Shown piece after piece: positions 27,965 through 38,884 of a stretch of DNA of 64,000 bases; position 1 is the stretch's first letter, and the number at the start of each line of letters is the position of its first letter. A program made the position numbers and the translations under genes. The DNA is taken from positions 124,001-188,000 of the forward strand of contig JAQCKF010000001.1 in the NCBI GenBank assembly GCA_027592275.1, in the 5' to 3' direction. The DNA comes from Pseudomonadota bacterium (lineage in GTDB: Bacteria > Pseudomonadota > Gammaproteobacteria > Pseudomonadales > Pseudohongiellaceae). The notes under the pieces are model-generated. The model had not been told where the DNA came from and made no database searches. It saw only the letters and a program-made list of their open reading frames with translations.

Positions 27965-29713
27965 ATGACTATTATTACATTAGGCTTATCAGGCGCAATC
28001 GGACACGATCCCGCCGCGGCACTCTTTGTCGATGGCGAGTTGGCCGCTGCGGTAGAGGAAGAGCGACTCATTAGGCGCAAGTATGCCTATGATCAAACAC
28101 CCTATCTTTCCGCACGACGCTGTATGCAGATCGCCCGCATAAACCCTGCACAGATTGATCAGGTGGCTATTCCCTTTGCGCCAATTAGTCTGTTTACGAA
28201 AGCCCGGTGGCACTATGCCTATCGACACTGGTATGCCCCAGATAGGGCAGTAGATAGCCTACTGAATGGCAATAGGCGCTATCGAAGGTATATCACCGAG
28301 CTAAAAGGGCTGCTAGAGAGGCTCCATATTCCCGCAGATAAGGTAAAGATTGTGCCTGTGGAGCACCAGCTCGCACATGCCAGTAGCGCCTACCATCTCG
28401 ACGAAAGAGAGGGGAAGACTGCGATATTCTGCAATGACTCGGGGGGCGAATACTCGAATATTTTTCTTGGCTACGGGGAGAATGGTAAGATTGAAAGGGT
28501 CAAAGAATTCTACAATCCAGATTCACTCTGTGGCATGTACGCGGCGCTCACCGACTACCTTGGCTTCGAGATTCTCAACGGAGAAATTAAGGTAATGGGT
28601 ATCGCTCCTTTCGGCGATGCCTCCAAATATGATCTTTCCTGTCTTGCGACATTTAATGGCAAGAAGTTTAAAGTAGACAATACCTTGATTGGTACCATCG
28701 GAATTCGTCGTTACAAAGCAAAGTCGAAGGGGCACTATTTCAGTCAGAAGCTGGTAGACATGTTAGGGCCGAGACGCGCAGGCAACCTTGTTGATGATCC
28801 CTATGTTCACTATGCCGCTGCGATACAGAAACTCTATGAAGACCTCTCTGTTGAACTGATTCGGCACTACTTATCAGATGTTCTTGCGGATACCGGGCGG
28901 CTCGCCATTGCCGGAACGGGGTCAATGAATATTCGACTGAACCAACGTCTTGCGAATATGCCCGAGGTTAAGGAGCTAATCGTACACCCAGCATGCAGTG
29001 ATGCAGGTACTGCAATCGGCGCAGCCAGCTTTGCCGTGCGGCAATCAGGCACGAAGATCAAGCCCGTTACGCATATGTTTCATGGCCCTTCATATACTAG
29101 CGATCAGTGTATCGAAGCCTGTAAATCTCATCAGGATAAACCACTCTGGGAGATTCTCGAGGCGCCCTATGAGAAGGCTGCACAGATTCTCGCCCAAGGG
29201 CACCTACTTGCTTGGTTCAAAGGTCGAATGGAGTTCGGTACTAGGGCATTGGGCAATCGAAGCATATTGGCAAATCCAAACTTCCCGGAGGTCGTGGAGA
29301 AAATTAATCATCAGGTTAAATTTCGGGAAGCCTGGCAGCCGTATTCGGTATGCGCGTTGGATAGCGAGGCTGAGGAATTTATTCCTTCACAGCAACACGA
29401 CAAATACATGTGCCGTGCTGTAACTGCTAGTGATAAATGGGCTGAAAAATATCCAGCTATCGTTCATGTCGACAAGAGTACCGAAACACAAATAGTTGAT
29501 TCAGTTAGCAACCCAAACTTACACAAGCTCCTGCTTAGTTTTCAGAAGGAAACCGGTCATGGCATGCTCATCAATGCGCGACTGAATCGTCCCGGAGAAG
29601 CTTTGGTGTGTTCGCCAGAAGACGCGCTAAATATGTTTTTGGGAACGGATCTGGATTACCTAATCATGGAAGGAGTGTTGGTTAGTAGGCGCGAGCCCTC
29701 TGACGAGTGGTAA
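27965..29713 (+). CDS. Carbamoyltransferase (NodU/CmcH family), probable LPS-core modifier
   Basis: LGLSGAIGHDPAAALFVDGELAAAVEEERL, GTGSMNIRLNQRL, WFKGRMEFGTRALGNRSILANP. Confidence 0.92.
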   Translation: MTIITLGLSGAIGHDPAAALFVDGELAAAVEEERLIRRKYAYDQTPYLSARRCMQIARINPAQIDQVAIPFAPISLFTKARWHYAYRHWYAPDRAVDSLLNGNRRYRRYITELKGLLERLHIPADKVKIVPVEHQLAHASSAYHLDEREGKTAIFCNDSGGEYSNIFLGYGENGKIERVKEFYNPDSLCGMYAALTDYLGFEILNGEIKVMGIAPFGDASKYDLSCLATFNGKKFKVDNTLIGTIGIRRYKAKSKGHYFSQKLVDMLGPRRAGNLVDDPYVHYAAAIQKLYEDLSVELIRHYLSDVLADTGRLAIAGTGSMNIRLNQRLANMPEVKELIVHPACSDAGTAIGAASFAVRQSGTKIKPVTHMFHGPSYTSDQCIEACKSHQDKPLWEILEAPYEKAAQILAQGHLLAWFKGRMEFGTRALGNRSILANPNFPEVVEKINHQVKFREAWQPYSVCALDSEAEEFIPSQQHDKYMCRAVTASDKWAEKYPAIVHVDKSTETQIVDSVSNPNLHKLLLSFQKETGHGMLINARLNRPGEALVCSPEDALNMFLGTDLDYLIMEGVLVSRREPSDEW

Positions 29714-29721
29714 CGGTAGGA

Positions 29722-31242
29722 CTATTCGGAGGTACTTGAGCCTACCCTTTCAAGAATTACAATACGCGGTGTCTCAGTGTCTGGAAAATACGCAAGCACA
29801 TTCAATTTATCGATTATAGTAGTTCTCTCCAGCAAATTTTTCGTTTCGAAGGTGAGTTCGGCCGCAATCGTATCGCCTACTTCGCTAGATAGTATCTCTA
29901 GTTCAGTTAAGTTCCTTTGTACCAAATCATAGTCTTCAACCTTACCGCTAAAATAGGCAATCGCGTGATTGTTCGTCACCAGTTCGGAAGAATCGTCAGT
30001 GTTTTGCGCTATCCACTCAATTGAGTCTCTCACGTAGGACTTCGATTCACCAAAGCTATAGTAAGAGTCAATCGCGCAGTAACTGAAGAAGATAGCGACG
30101 ATGTAAACAATGCTTTTCTGCCCGGATACCCTGGCGCCATCCAAAAGATGAAGCACGATAGAGGGGACGAATAGGACTAACAAGATGCACATTAGCATCG
30201 CGTAGCGACTGGACAAATAACGGGTAACAATAATGAAACTAAGCAGTATCAAAAAATTTATGCAGAGATAGAACGCTACGGGTATGGCTACTTCTCTGTT
30301 GAGGCGAAGACGATACTTAAAGAGTCCAATAGTCAAAATGATCAGATACGGGCCGCCCACGCCCGCAAGCAAATTGGCTAGTAGAATCGAAATCATGCCT
30401 GCCAGTAAAAATACCTCAATGTATTCGCGTGAGAAAATGGCTGCGTATTCTGTAAATAGCAATGAGCCTAAGAGCGCTCTTTCTTCATCGTTCAGCGTAA
30501 AATTTCCAGAAAGAAATGGCTCGTAGATAGAAGCGAATTCAATGAAGAGCTGCGCTACATTGAGGCCCATCAGTGCGAGAAAGAGCAGCAGGCCTATGGA
30601 GAGGGAGATAACTATTGCATACATTTTGACGAGAAGAGCCTTGCGAGCGCCGACCTCGAGGCGCGTATCGAACAACAAAGCCAGAGGAGTGAATGCCAGA
30701 TAGGCAAGCGCTTCTGCACGAAACGCCGCTGCCAGAAGTAGGCACGCGCAAAAAATAATTGCATAGCGCGTTGACTGTGTTTTAGCGTAGAGCAAGTGCT
30801 GCCAAAGCGCCGCAAGAGAAAGCGCCCAGAATCCAATGTCACGAATTAATAGGTCGCGGTACTCATTCAACTGCGGGTAAACCAAGATACAAACAGCTGC
30901 GATGGCGAGCAAGGGCTTGGAGTCATTGATCTCTTTTACGATACTGAGAAAGGTGTAAACAAGAATAGCGTAGAACATCGAGTTGACGAACAAGCCAGCC
31001 GAGAATACATCCAATCCAGTTACGGATACCATGCCGATCAGTATCGAATATGTTGCCCAGGAATAGTGTTGATAAGCCGCGACGATTCCATCTGCAAGGA
31101 ATATTTCCGCAGTGCGTACATAGGTGTAGGCATCCGAATTGGGAATTTCCTGCTGGATCAAGGTGAAGATAGACAGCACGAGACTCGCCGCTACAGCGAT
31201 CCATCTGATGTCGTGTTGTCGCCAATCTAGATTCATCTTCAC
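29722..31242 (-). CDS. Polytopic membrane protein, possible GT-C-type glycosyltransferase
   Basis: Many hydrophobic segments; located in the LPS-core cluster; function inferred from context. Confidence 0.6.
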   Translation of the reverse strand: MKMNLDWRQHDIRWIAVAASLVLSIFTLIQQEIPNSDAYTYVRTAEIFLADGIVAAYQHYSWATYSILIGMVSVTGLDVFSAGLFVNSMFYAILVYTFLSIVKEINDSKPLLAIAAVCILVYPQLNEYRDLLIRDIGFWALSLAALWQHLLYAKTQSTRYAIIFCACLLLAAAFRAEALAYLAFTPLALLFDTRLEVGARKALLVKMYAIVISLSIGLLLFLALMGLNVAQLFIEFASIYEPFLSGNFTLNDEERALLGSLLFTEYAAIFSREYIEVFLLAGMISILLANLLAGVGGPYLIILTIGLFKYRLRLNREVAIPVAFYLCINFLILLSFIIVTRYLSSRYAMLMCILLVLFVPSIVLHLLDGARVSGQKSIVYIVAIFFSYCAIDSYYSFGESKSYVRDSIEWIAQNTDDSSELVTNNHAIAYFSGKVEDYDLVQRNLTELEILSSEVGDTIAAELTFETKNLLERTTIIDKLNVLAYFPDTETPRIVILERVGSSTSE

Positions 31243-31287
31243 TACTTTCTTTTGTTCACTTTTCAGCTATTTATTTGTAATACGAGA

Positions 31288-32217
31288 TCAATAGGGTCTC
31301 GCGGAAGGCCCAGCAGCCTGCGTCTTAAATCGCTTGTGTAACCAAAGGTATTGGTCGGGTTGTTTGCGTATAGCCTGCTCCACCAACTCGTTAGTGGTAC
31401 GCGCATCCGCTTCAGCGTCACCACTTGGAAACCCTTTTAGGGCGGGCGCGAAGTCGAGATGATACCCCGAGTTATCTTCATTCCGATAATGGCTATAAAA
31501 TACTACCGCGGAGTCATTTACCTTGGCGAATCGTGCCGTAGCGGTGATGGTCGCAGCCTGAACACCAAAGAAGGGGACGAACACCGAGTGCTTCGCGCCG
31601 TAATCCTGATCTGGAGCGTACCAGAGAATTCGCGCTGCCTTCAGGCTACGCATCGCGCCCCGGACATCTTTTCGGTCGTAGACATGGCGGAAATGGCGAA
31701 TGCGACCATTGAACATTGCCGCCTGAAACAGCGGGTTTTTGTTCGGTCGATAGGTTACATCCATATCCCCAACTAAATTGAACAAGAAACCACCCATTTC
31801 CAAACTAGAGAAATGTGCGCAGAGAAGCAGTACACCCTTACCTTCAGCGATAGCCGCCTCTAGGTTTTCCAATCCAGTAACAGTTGTTCGAGATCGATAG
31901 TCTTCCGGATCTCTAAACCATGCGATCGCTACTTCGATAAGCCCTATGCCGTTAGAGCGAAAAGTCTTTCTTACTAGCTTCTTATGTTCCTGCTCGGTTA
32001 GCTCGGGGAAGCAAAGACGAAGGTTAACCTCGCAGATGCGCCGTCTCGACCTAGCGAAATAGTAGCTGAGAAGCCCAAGGCCCCGTCCGATACGAATCTG
32101 CAGTGGATACGGTAGATGTGCCGTCAGCCACATTGCAGACAGGCCTATCCACGTCGGCCAATATCTTGGCGCGATGAATTGGCTTAGGGGTGTTCTGATT
32201 TGAGAGTCTTCAGCCAC
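31288..32217 (-). CDS. LpxL/HtrB-family lipid A acyltransferase
   Basis: PRYWPTWIGLSAMWL, LLLCAHFSSLEMGGF (HX4E), YAPDQDYGAKHSVFVPFFGVQAATI. Confidence 0.92.
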   Translation of the reverse strand: MAEDSQIRTPLSQFIAPRYWPTWIGLSAMWLTAHLPYPLQIRIGRGLGLLSYYFARSRRRICEVNLRLCFPELTEQEHKKLVRKTFRSNGIGLIEVAIAWFRDPEDYRSRTTVTGLENLEAAIAEGKGVLLLCAHFSSLEMGGFLFNLVGDMDVTYRPNKNPLFQAAMFNGRIRHFRHVYDRKDVRGAMRSLKAARILWYAPDQDYGAKHSVFVPFFGVQAATITATARFAKVNDSAVVFYSHYRNEDNSGYHLDFAPALKGFPSGDAEADARTTNELVEQAIRKQPDQYLWLHKRFKTQAAGPSARPY

Positions 32218-32538
32218 TTGTTACGCCAGCGAGCACCAGAATGGGTGCCGGGAGAATTAGGAAAATAATAGGTTTATCGCTATTGCTTGAGCGAATTGTA
32301 GCAGAAGCCTAGAAATAACAGCACTTTACGACGCTTCGATTGACTATCAGTGAATATTGTCATTAGCACCCCACCTTCTATATATAGAAAAGGTATAAAT
32401 GGGGCATATTCCCCACTTTAGTAGCAAAATCATGAAATCGACTCCAAAGTGCCATTATTCCAGTATTTAGCCCATGTGATATGATCAGCCGCCATAAAAA
32501 GTAGTAAAATAGCAGTCCTCGAATACAGGAAACCTCTG

Positions 32539-33966
32539 ATGAAACTTGAGATGCCTCCCTTTCACCTAGCCAAGCTATTGGTTATCGGTGATGTCATGCT
32601 GGATAGATATTGGCATGGCGCTGCCTCGCGGATATCGCCGGAGGCACCAGTACCGGTTGTGCAAGTGGGCAACCAAGAAGACCGGCCAGGCGGAGCGGGT
32701 AACGTGGCGCTGAATATTGCTGCTTTAGGATCGGCGGCTACACTTATCGGCGTCGTAGGTAAGGATGACAATGCGCAGGATTTGGAGTCTCGCCTCACCG
32801 CTGCCGGCGTCTATTGCGAATTTTTGAAATCCGAAGATAAGCCGACGATCACTAAGCTGAGAGTAATCAGCCAGCACCAACAATTAATCCGCCTCGATTT
32901 CGAAGAAAAGTTTGATGAGAAGGACGTGGCTGATCTGCAATCGCTCGCAACCTCGCTTCTTCCTAGCGCACAAGTACTCGTGCTCTCGGATTATGCGAAG
33001 GGTGCATTGCAAGATGTTGCCGCTCTGATCGAACTTGCTAGAAAACAGAATATTCCAATCATCGTCGACCCGAAAGGGACCGACTTTGGAAAGTATCGCG
33101 GCGCGACCCTGCTAACACCAAATCTTAGTGAGTTTGAAGCAGTTGTCGGACCCTGTGCGAACGAAGAGGAACTCGTGAGCAAGGGCCTGGCGCTTATGAG
33201 CGAACTCGAATTGCAGGCCATACTTATCACGCGTGGTGAACATGGCATGACCTTGCTACGCCCGAACTCAGAGGAGCTGCACTTACCTGCACGCGCACGC
33301 GAGGTATTCGACGTGACCGGTGCAGGTGACACAGTTATCTCTGTACTCGCCTCGGCACTTGCCGCTGGCGATAGCCTCGCCGATGCTACGGGGATCGCGA
33401 ATCTTGCAGCCGGGCTGGTAGTCGGTAAACTTGGTACTGCGGCGATTAGCGGCCCGGAACTCCGAAGAGCGATACTGGCCGAGCAAGATTCTGGGATGGG
33501 CGTGATGACTGCAGAGCAACTTAGCATCGCTGTGCATGATGCCAAGGCTCACGGAGAAAAAATCGTATTCACCAATGGCTGCTTCGATATCATTCATGCC
33601 GGACACGTCGGTTATCTAAGCGAAGCGAAAAAGCTCGGCGACAGACTCGTCGTAGCGATCAATGCAGACAGTTCTGTTACGCGATTGAAAGGGCCGGGTC
33701 GCCCAATCAACCCTGTTGAGCGCAGAATGGCAGTGCTAGATGGTTTGGAGGCAGTAGACTGGGTCGTAAGTTTTGAAGAGGACACGCCTGAGGAATTACT
33801 GAGATCTCTACAGCCAGACATACTTGTTAAAGGAGGGGACTACTCTTTGGAGCAGGTTGTCGGTGGCGAGTACGTTCTTTCTTATGGAGGTGAATTGAAA
33901 GCACTAGAATTTCTAGACGACTGCTCAACCTCGGCTATAGTAGAAAAAATGAAGGACTCAGGTTAG
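32539..33966 (+). CDS. hldE: Bifunctional D-glycero-beta-D-manno-heptose-7-phosphate kinase/1-phosphate adenylyltransferase
   Basis: VIGDVMLDRYWHG, DVTGAGDTVISVLA, VFTNGCFDIIHAGHVGYL. Confidence 0.96.
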   Translation: MKLEMPPFHLAKLLVIGDVMLDRYWHGAASRISPEAPVPVVQVGNQEDRPGGAGNVALNIAALGSAATLIGVVGKDDNAQDLESRLTAAGVYCEFLKSEDKPTITKLRVISQHQQLIRLDFEEKFDEKDVADLQSLATSLLPSAQVLVLSDYAKGALQDVAALIELARKQNIPIIVDPKGTDFGKYRGATLLTPNLSEFEAVVGPCANEEELVSKGLALMSELELQAILITRGEHGMTLLRPNSEELHLPARAREVFDVTGAGDTVISVLASALAAGDSLADATGIANLAAGLVVGKLGTAAISGPELRRAILAEQDSGMGVMTAEQLSIAVHDAKAHGEKIVFTNGCFDIIHAGHVGYLSEAKKLGDRLVVAINADSSVTRLKGPGRPINPVERRMAVLDGLEAVDWVVSFEEDTPEELLRSLQPDILVKGGDYSLEQVVGGEYVLSYGGELKALEFLDDCSTSAIVEKMKDSG

Positions 33967-34000
33967 AAAAATTGAGATTGCTGTAATCAATAGAGCTTCG

Positions 34001-34798
34001 TTACTGAACGGCTTCACTATTTTCCTGTAGGTGTTGCTGGTTTATAGTTCCCACAATCACGCTAGTGACACCTTCTTTATCAAGTGCGAAGCGTAGATTC
34101 CTTTGTGTGAAGTTAGTGCCAACAGGATTTTCGAAGGCATCATCAGCGATGCAGTCGTGGCCACTATTCAACGCCTTCTTAACGAGAATTCCTTTATCGA
34201 GTGCGAGTGCGTGATCGATCACAATCGCGTCTTCTTGCATCGACGGGTTGTAGGTCACCATCACCAAGTCGAGCATTTCCGCAGCCTTCATGCCACCTTC
34301 CACAGTCTTGGTAGACATGCCAACGGCCTTGATGAGGCCTTTATCCTTGAGTCGCAATAGGGTTTCAGGGCAATCGCTGGATTCGAGAATTTTGCAGTCG
34401 CCTCCATCGGAATGAATCAAAACGATATCAAGGTAGTCAGTTCCTATGTCTCGGAGACTACGTTCTATACTTCGCTGTGTGTGCGCTGCTGAAAAATCGA
34501 AGTGAGATTTTCCTGCAGTAAACTCTTCACCGACCTTGCTGCAAATAATCCAATCTTGACGTTCTTTTAGGAGGCGTCCCAAGCGTTGCTCGCTGCTGCC
34601 ATAGGCAGGAGCGGTATCAATGAAATTAATACCGAGCTCTTTGGCCCGTGCAAGCAGAGCAGATACCTCATCATCGGACGGAAGTGAGAAACTGCTCGGA
34701 TACTTCACATCTTGGTTGCGGCCTATCTTGACCGTACCCAAGCCTAGACAGGAAACCTCAAGACCGGTCTTCCCCAGTTTTCTTATTTCCAAACCCAT
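34001..34798 (-). CDS. Aldo/keto reductase
   Basis: LGKTGLEVSCLGLGTVKIGR, FIDTAPAYGSSEQRLG, DYLDIVLIHSDG. Confidence 0.92.
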   Translation of the reverse strand: MGLEIRKLGKTGLEVSCLGLGTVKIGRNQDVKYPSSFSLPSDDEVSALLARAKELGINFIDTAPAYGSSEQRLGRLLKERQDWIICSKVGEEFTAGKSHFDFSAAHTQRSIERSLRDIGTDYLDIVLIHSDGGDCKILESSDCPETLLRLKDKGLIKAVGMSTKTVEGGMKAAEMLDLVMVTYNPSMQEDAIVIDHALALDKGILVKKALNSGHDCIADDAFENPVGTNFTQRNLRFALDKEGVTSVIVGTINQQHLQENSEAVQ

Positions 34799-34804
34799 GC
34801 GTTT

Positions 34805-36004
34805 TTAATCCCAGCGTGAAGTAGCGATCTTTGCGGCTTCTAGTAAACCACTCAAACTTTGTTCTTTAGCAATACCTGACGGAACAACTCCGCTAGATAC
34901 CAAATATTCGGTAATATTATCGGCCAAATTTGGTGTAAGAGTTAGCTTAGTGGGCCATGCAACCAATACATTACTCTCTTCAACAAAGTAGGCATCTTCC
35001 GGTCGATAATTGTTGTTTACATTGGCCTCGGCCCTATCGATGGCGAAGCAATGAAATTCGGTTTCCTCAAAATTTATCCAGGGAAACAGAGTTGTTAGAA
35101 GTTTTCGTGCAGAGAGAATTTGGGCAACCGGATCTTTGCCCACACCGGACTCAGCGATCTCACCACCGAGGTACCAAACCATCTCTGCATTAGCATCGCT
35201 GTGGGAGGTAATAGTCAGTTTCGGGGTTAGACTAAAACTATCTCCTATACAGTGTACAAAAACTGGAGGAAGATCCTTTCCCTTTACATAGACCATGTTC
35301 AAAGGTCTTAGTTGTGACTTCGGCTCCGCTAGATTCGCATCATCTATGAGTTGCTGATTGCCTTTTCCGGCAGTGAAAATAAACTTCTGTGCTTCTAGAG
35401 TAAATTGGTTTCCCTTATCATTAAATGAGACGGCGTTGATCAGCCCTGACTCATTACGCGCGAATCTATAGCTCCCTGGAGTGACTTGGAATATCCAGTC
35501 GCGTTGCTTCTCGACTAACACTTCTAGTAGGGAATTCGTATCTATCACGAAGTCCGGCAATTTATAGAGAGCACCGTCGACAGTAGCTGCCTTGAAGAAG
35601 TCTGGGTAGTCCTGCTTCTCTACAGCGGTAACTCGGCCGCTTAGGCTCTTGCTGCCGAGAAAGGTTTTAAGCTTCGAGCGAAATCCAGAGTTGGACCACA
35701 TGTAGTAGTGCTCACTGAGTACGCGACATCCTCTAAGGTCGATCTCCGCCTCGCCGGCTAGACAGCTGCGCCAGCGTGCGGGCATATCGGATATGATATT
35801 CGCCGCCCCGCTGAGGGCTCCATTTAATGCATATTTGAGGCCACCGTGGATAATGCCCTGTGAAGCGAGAGTCTGACCGGATCCGAGCTTGTCAGTTTCC
35901 AGCAATATGGCTTGATAGCCTTGATTGCGTAGGCAGTTCAGCACCCAGAGGCCCGCAATTCCACCGCCAAATATGACGATGTCGGTTGAATAGCTCGATG
36001 TCAT
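34805..36004 (-). CDS. FAD-dependent oxidoreductase
   Basis: DIVIFGGGIAGLWVLNCLRNQGYQAILLE dinucleotide-binding motif; GQTLASQGIIHGGLKYAL. Confidence 0.88.
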   Translation of the reverse strand: MTSSYSTDIVIFGGGIAGLWVLNCLRNQGYQAILLETDKLGSGQTLASQGIIHGGLKYALNGALSGAANIISDMPARWRSCLAGEAEIDLRGCRVLSEHYYMWSNSGFRSKLKTFLGSKSLSGRVTAVEKQDYPDFFKAATVDGALYKLPDFVIDTNSLLEVLVEKQRDWIFQVTPGSYRFARNESGLINAVSFNDKGNQFTLEAQKFIFTAGKGNQQLIDDANLAEPKSQLRPLNMVYVKGKDLPPVFVHCIGDSFSLTPKLTITSHSDANAEMVWYLGGEIAESGVGKDPVAQILSARKLLTTLFPWINFEETEFHCFAIDRAEANVNNNYRPEDAYFVEESNVLVAWPTKLTLTPNLADNITEYLVSSGVVPSGIAKEQSLSGLLEAAKIATSRWD

Positions 36005-36159
36005 TCGTTACCTTATCTCGGAGCTGTAGGTGATGCGTGGGATGTGAGTGTCGAGTCTGTATTCGGATAGACTACAAGACTCAAATTATATCGGCATAAG
36101 GGACTATTTCCCATACTTCCCTATCTGAGCAGCAAACTAAATTATTAGACTGGATTTTC

Positions 36160-37437
36160 ATGTATCGAATTATCTACAGTGTCATTTTCTATCTCGTACT
36201 ACCTGTAATTATGATCCGTCTTTTAGTCCGATCTTTAAAAGTGCCGGCCTATCGAAAACGCATTGGTGAGCGCTTTGCTCTACAGCCGATGCCTGAAGAG
36301 TTCGATAAGAGCAAGCTTACGCTTTGGATCCATGCGGTTTCGGTAGGCGAGACAGCGGCATCCGGGCCATTGGTAAAAGAATTGCAGCGTCTCTATCCTG
36401 ATGCGCAGATTGTTATGACTACCATGACACCCACCGGCTCAGATCGCGTCCGTATGCTTTTCGGCGGGTCAGTGATGCATGCCTACATTCCCTACGACCT
36501 GCCAGGTGCCTGTAATCGCTTTCTCGATAAATATCGGCCTAGCCTTTTGATCTTGATGGAGACAGAGCTGTGGCCAAATTTAGTGAATTCCTGTCATCAT
36601 CGAGGCGTTAAGCTGTTGTTAGCTAATGGACGGTTATCGGAAAAGTCAGCCGCAGGCTATGGTCGTTTCGCGACATTCACGCGCAGCGTTGTAGAGAAGA
36701 TCGATAGCATAGCTGCTCAAGCTGCTCCCGATGCACAGCGCTTCATCGATCTCGGGGCCAATGCAGAACAGGTAGAAGTTACGGGTAGCTTGAAATTCTT
36801 AGTTGATGTTGATGAGAAAGAGAGACAAGCGTACTTCTGTGCAATCGAAAACACGGCGCGATCGGTCCTGGTTGCGGCTAGCACACGGGAGGGTGAGGAG
36901 GAGAAAGTGTTAGCGGCTTTCAAAAAATGTCTTACCGAAAACCCTTCTCTGCTCTTGGTATTGATTCCACGACATCCTGAGCGATTCGCCAAGGTTGGTA
37001 AGTTAAGTGAGGACGAAGGTTTCACTACAGTGAGGCGAAGTGACGGAGGGGTAGTAGAACCAAACATTCAAGTTGTAATAGGGAATAGCATGGGAGAAAT
37101 GTTGGACTACTACAGCGTTGCGACGATCGCATTCGTCGGTGGAAGCCTCGTCGATACCGGCTGTCAGAATATTCTCGAACCGGCGGCTATGGGCATCCCA
37201 GTTCTAGTAGGCCCCTCTCAGTACAACTTCGCGACGATCTGCAAACAACTGGAACACGCCGGTGGTCTAAAGACCGTACAGAACGAGATGGAATTAGCTC
37301 AGAGAGTTTCTACGCTGATCGCAGACGAACAGGCGAGGCAGGAAATGGGTGAGCGAGGGGAACAGCTAGTAAGAGAAAATCAGAATGCCTTGCCAGCGCT
37401 GATGAAACTAGTCGTGCCTCTTATATCCAAGCCCTAA
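36160..37437 (+). CDS. waaA: 3-deoxy-D-manno-octulosonic acid transferase
   Basis: LWIHAVSVGETAASGPLVKEL, TTMTPTGSDRV, LMETELWPNL, FVGGSLVDTGCQNILEPAAMGIPVLVGP. Confidence 0.96.
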   Translation: MYRIIYSVIFYLVLPVIMIRLLVRSLKVPAYRKRIGERFALQPMPEEFDKSKLTLWIHAVSVGETAASGPLVKELQRLYPDAQIVMTTMTPTGSDRVRMLFGGSVMHAYIPYDLPGACNRFLDKYRPSLLILMETELWPNLVNSCHHRGVKLLLANGRLSEKSAAGYGRFATFTRSVVEKIDSIAAQAAPDAQRFIDLGANAEQVEVTGSLKFLVDVDEKERQAYFCAIENTARSVLVAASTREGEEEKVLAAFKKCLTENPSLLLVLIPRHPERFAKVGKLSEDEGFTTVRRSDGGVVEPNIQVVIGNSMGEMLDYYSVATIAFVGGSLVDTGCQNILEPAAMGIPVLVGPSQYNFATICKQLEHAGGLKTVQNEMELAQRVSTLIADEQARQEMGERGEQLVRENQNALPALMKLVVPLISKP

Positions 37438-37446
37438 TGATTCTTT

Positions 37447-38781
37447 CTATTCGAATTGGCGCGTTAGATTCTCAGCGCCATCGGATGTCACGCGAATATT
37501 GTCTTCGATGCGAATACCTCCGCAGGGGTAGAGTTCATCGACGGTATTCCAGTTTATCAATTTGCCTCGATCAGAGCCTCGTTCTGCCTCTAGAATAAGT
37601 GGAATGAAGTACAGGCCCGGTTCTACTGTAAACACCATATTGGCTTCCATTACCCGTGTATTTCTCAGCGCCGGAGAGTTTTCAGGCGGGGGTAATAGGC
37701 TTCCATTGATATCAGATTGATGCCCACCTACATCGTGTACCTGAATACCTAACAAATGCCCGACTCCATGAGGCATAAATAGTTGTGGGATATTCAGCTC
37801 TATTAGGTCTGCCACTTCGCCTGTACAGATATTGTGATCAACAAGAATGCTAGCGATCCTTGTGAGTGTTGACGCATGTAATGATTGGTAGGTTTTTCCA
37901 GGCTTCACCTCGTCGACCAATGCAAGTTCTAATGTTTCCATCGCGGTAACGAGAGATCGAAATTTAGGATGGACATCTTCGCTTACCGACGTGCGCGTAA
38001 TGTCTGAACCGTAGGCTCTTACTTTACAGCCAGCATCGATCAACAAAACCCGCCCTTTGTCCTCGTTTATTTTGCGCTTGAATTGATAGTGCAATATTGC
38101 AGCCTTTTCATTGAGCGCAACAATATTGGTATAAGGACACTCGTCTTCCAAATTCTGTGTGGCTTGCAAAAAGGCCATGTGAATCTCATATTCACTTCCT
38201 CCCTCTAAAAAGCGGGCCTTTGCAGCGGCATGGCCGAGAAGGGCTAGGCGGTTAGCGGCGCGCAGCTGCTCGAGCTCATAGTCTGTTTTCACTGCTCGCG
38301 AGAAGTCCAGATAGGCTAGTAGTCTTTTTGGGTTGATCAATGAATTGTTGATGCCAAGAGAGGCGGCGATGTCGGCATGTCCGCCAATGTAGGCAATATC
38401 CGCTACACGATGCTGTTTTAACTGTGCACCGAGCTCATTCAAGCTGCTCAATCTAACGATAGTGAGCGTTTCCTCCCACTCAGATTCAATATCTATATCC
38501 TGTTCGTACCAGAAATCGCTAGGTACGATCTGGAAATAGATGGGCTTCTCATCGGGGCGGAAGTAGACGAATTGATTGGGGCGATTGACTGGTATCCAGT
38601 GCAGCAGGTGGCCGTAAGCCTGAAATGCCACTCCTCGATCATCGCCATAGTAGTGCTCTTGCGCGCCGCTATGGACAAGTACCGCCGCGGGCTGTGTGTC
38701 TTGATTGCTGAGATAGTGCAGGGCATCGGTATAGGTGCGGGTAAGTGTAGATATATGCTCGGCATAATTGTTTGTGGTCAA
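37447..38781 (-). CDS. pepQ: Xaa-Pro dipeptidase (M24 family)
   Basis: VLLIDAGCKVRAYGSDITRT, FMPHGVGHLLGIQVHDVGG, MVFTVEPGLYF, GGIRIEDNIRV. Confidence 0.92.
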   Translation of the reverse strand: MTTNNYAEHISTLTRTYTDALHYLSNQDTQPAAVLVHSGAQEHYYGDDRGVAFQAYGHLLHWIPVNRPNQFVYFRPDEKPIYFQIVPSDFWYEQDIDIESEWEETLTIVRLSSLNELGAQLKQHRVADIAYIGGHADIAASLGINNSLINPKRLLAYLDFSRAVKTDYELEQLRAANRLALLGHAAAKARFLEGGSEYEIHMAFLQATQNLEDECPYTNIVALNEKAAILHYQFKRKINEDKGRVLLIDAGCKVRAYGSDITRTSVSEDVHPKFRSLVTAMETLELALVDEVKPGKTYQSLHASTLTRIASILVDHNICTGEVADLIELNIPQLFMPHGVGHLLGIQVHDVGGHQSDINGSLLPPPENSPALRNTRVMEANMVFTVEPGLYFIPLILEAERGSDRGKLINWNTVDELYPCGGIRIEDNIRVTSDGAENLTRQFE

Positions 38782-38884
38782 GTCCGTTCCCCCGAGTGCT
38801 GTTTAATGCAATGAGTTGGAATTATACTGCGGATTGACCGTGAACAGACAGAGGTCGTTGTCGCGGCTTAAAAGGGGGGATAAG

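Noticed and set aside
32991-33545. 184-aa minus-strand ORF antisense to hldE
   Set aside because: Ser/Ala-rich shadow ORF opposite a conserved gene.
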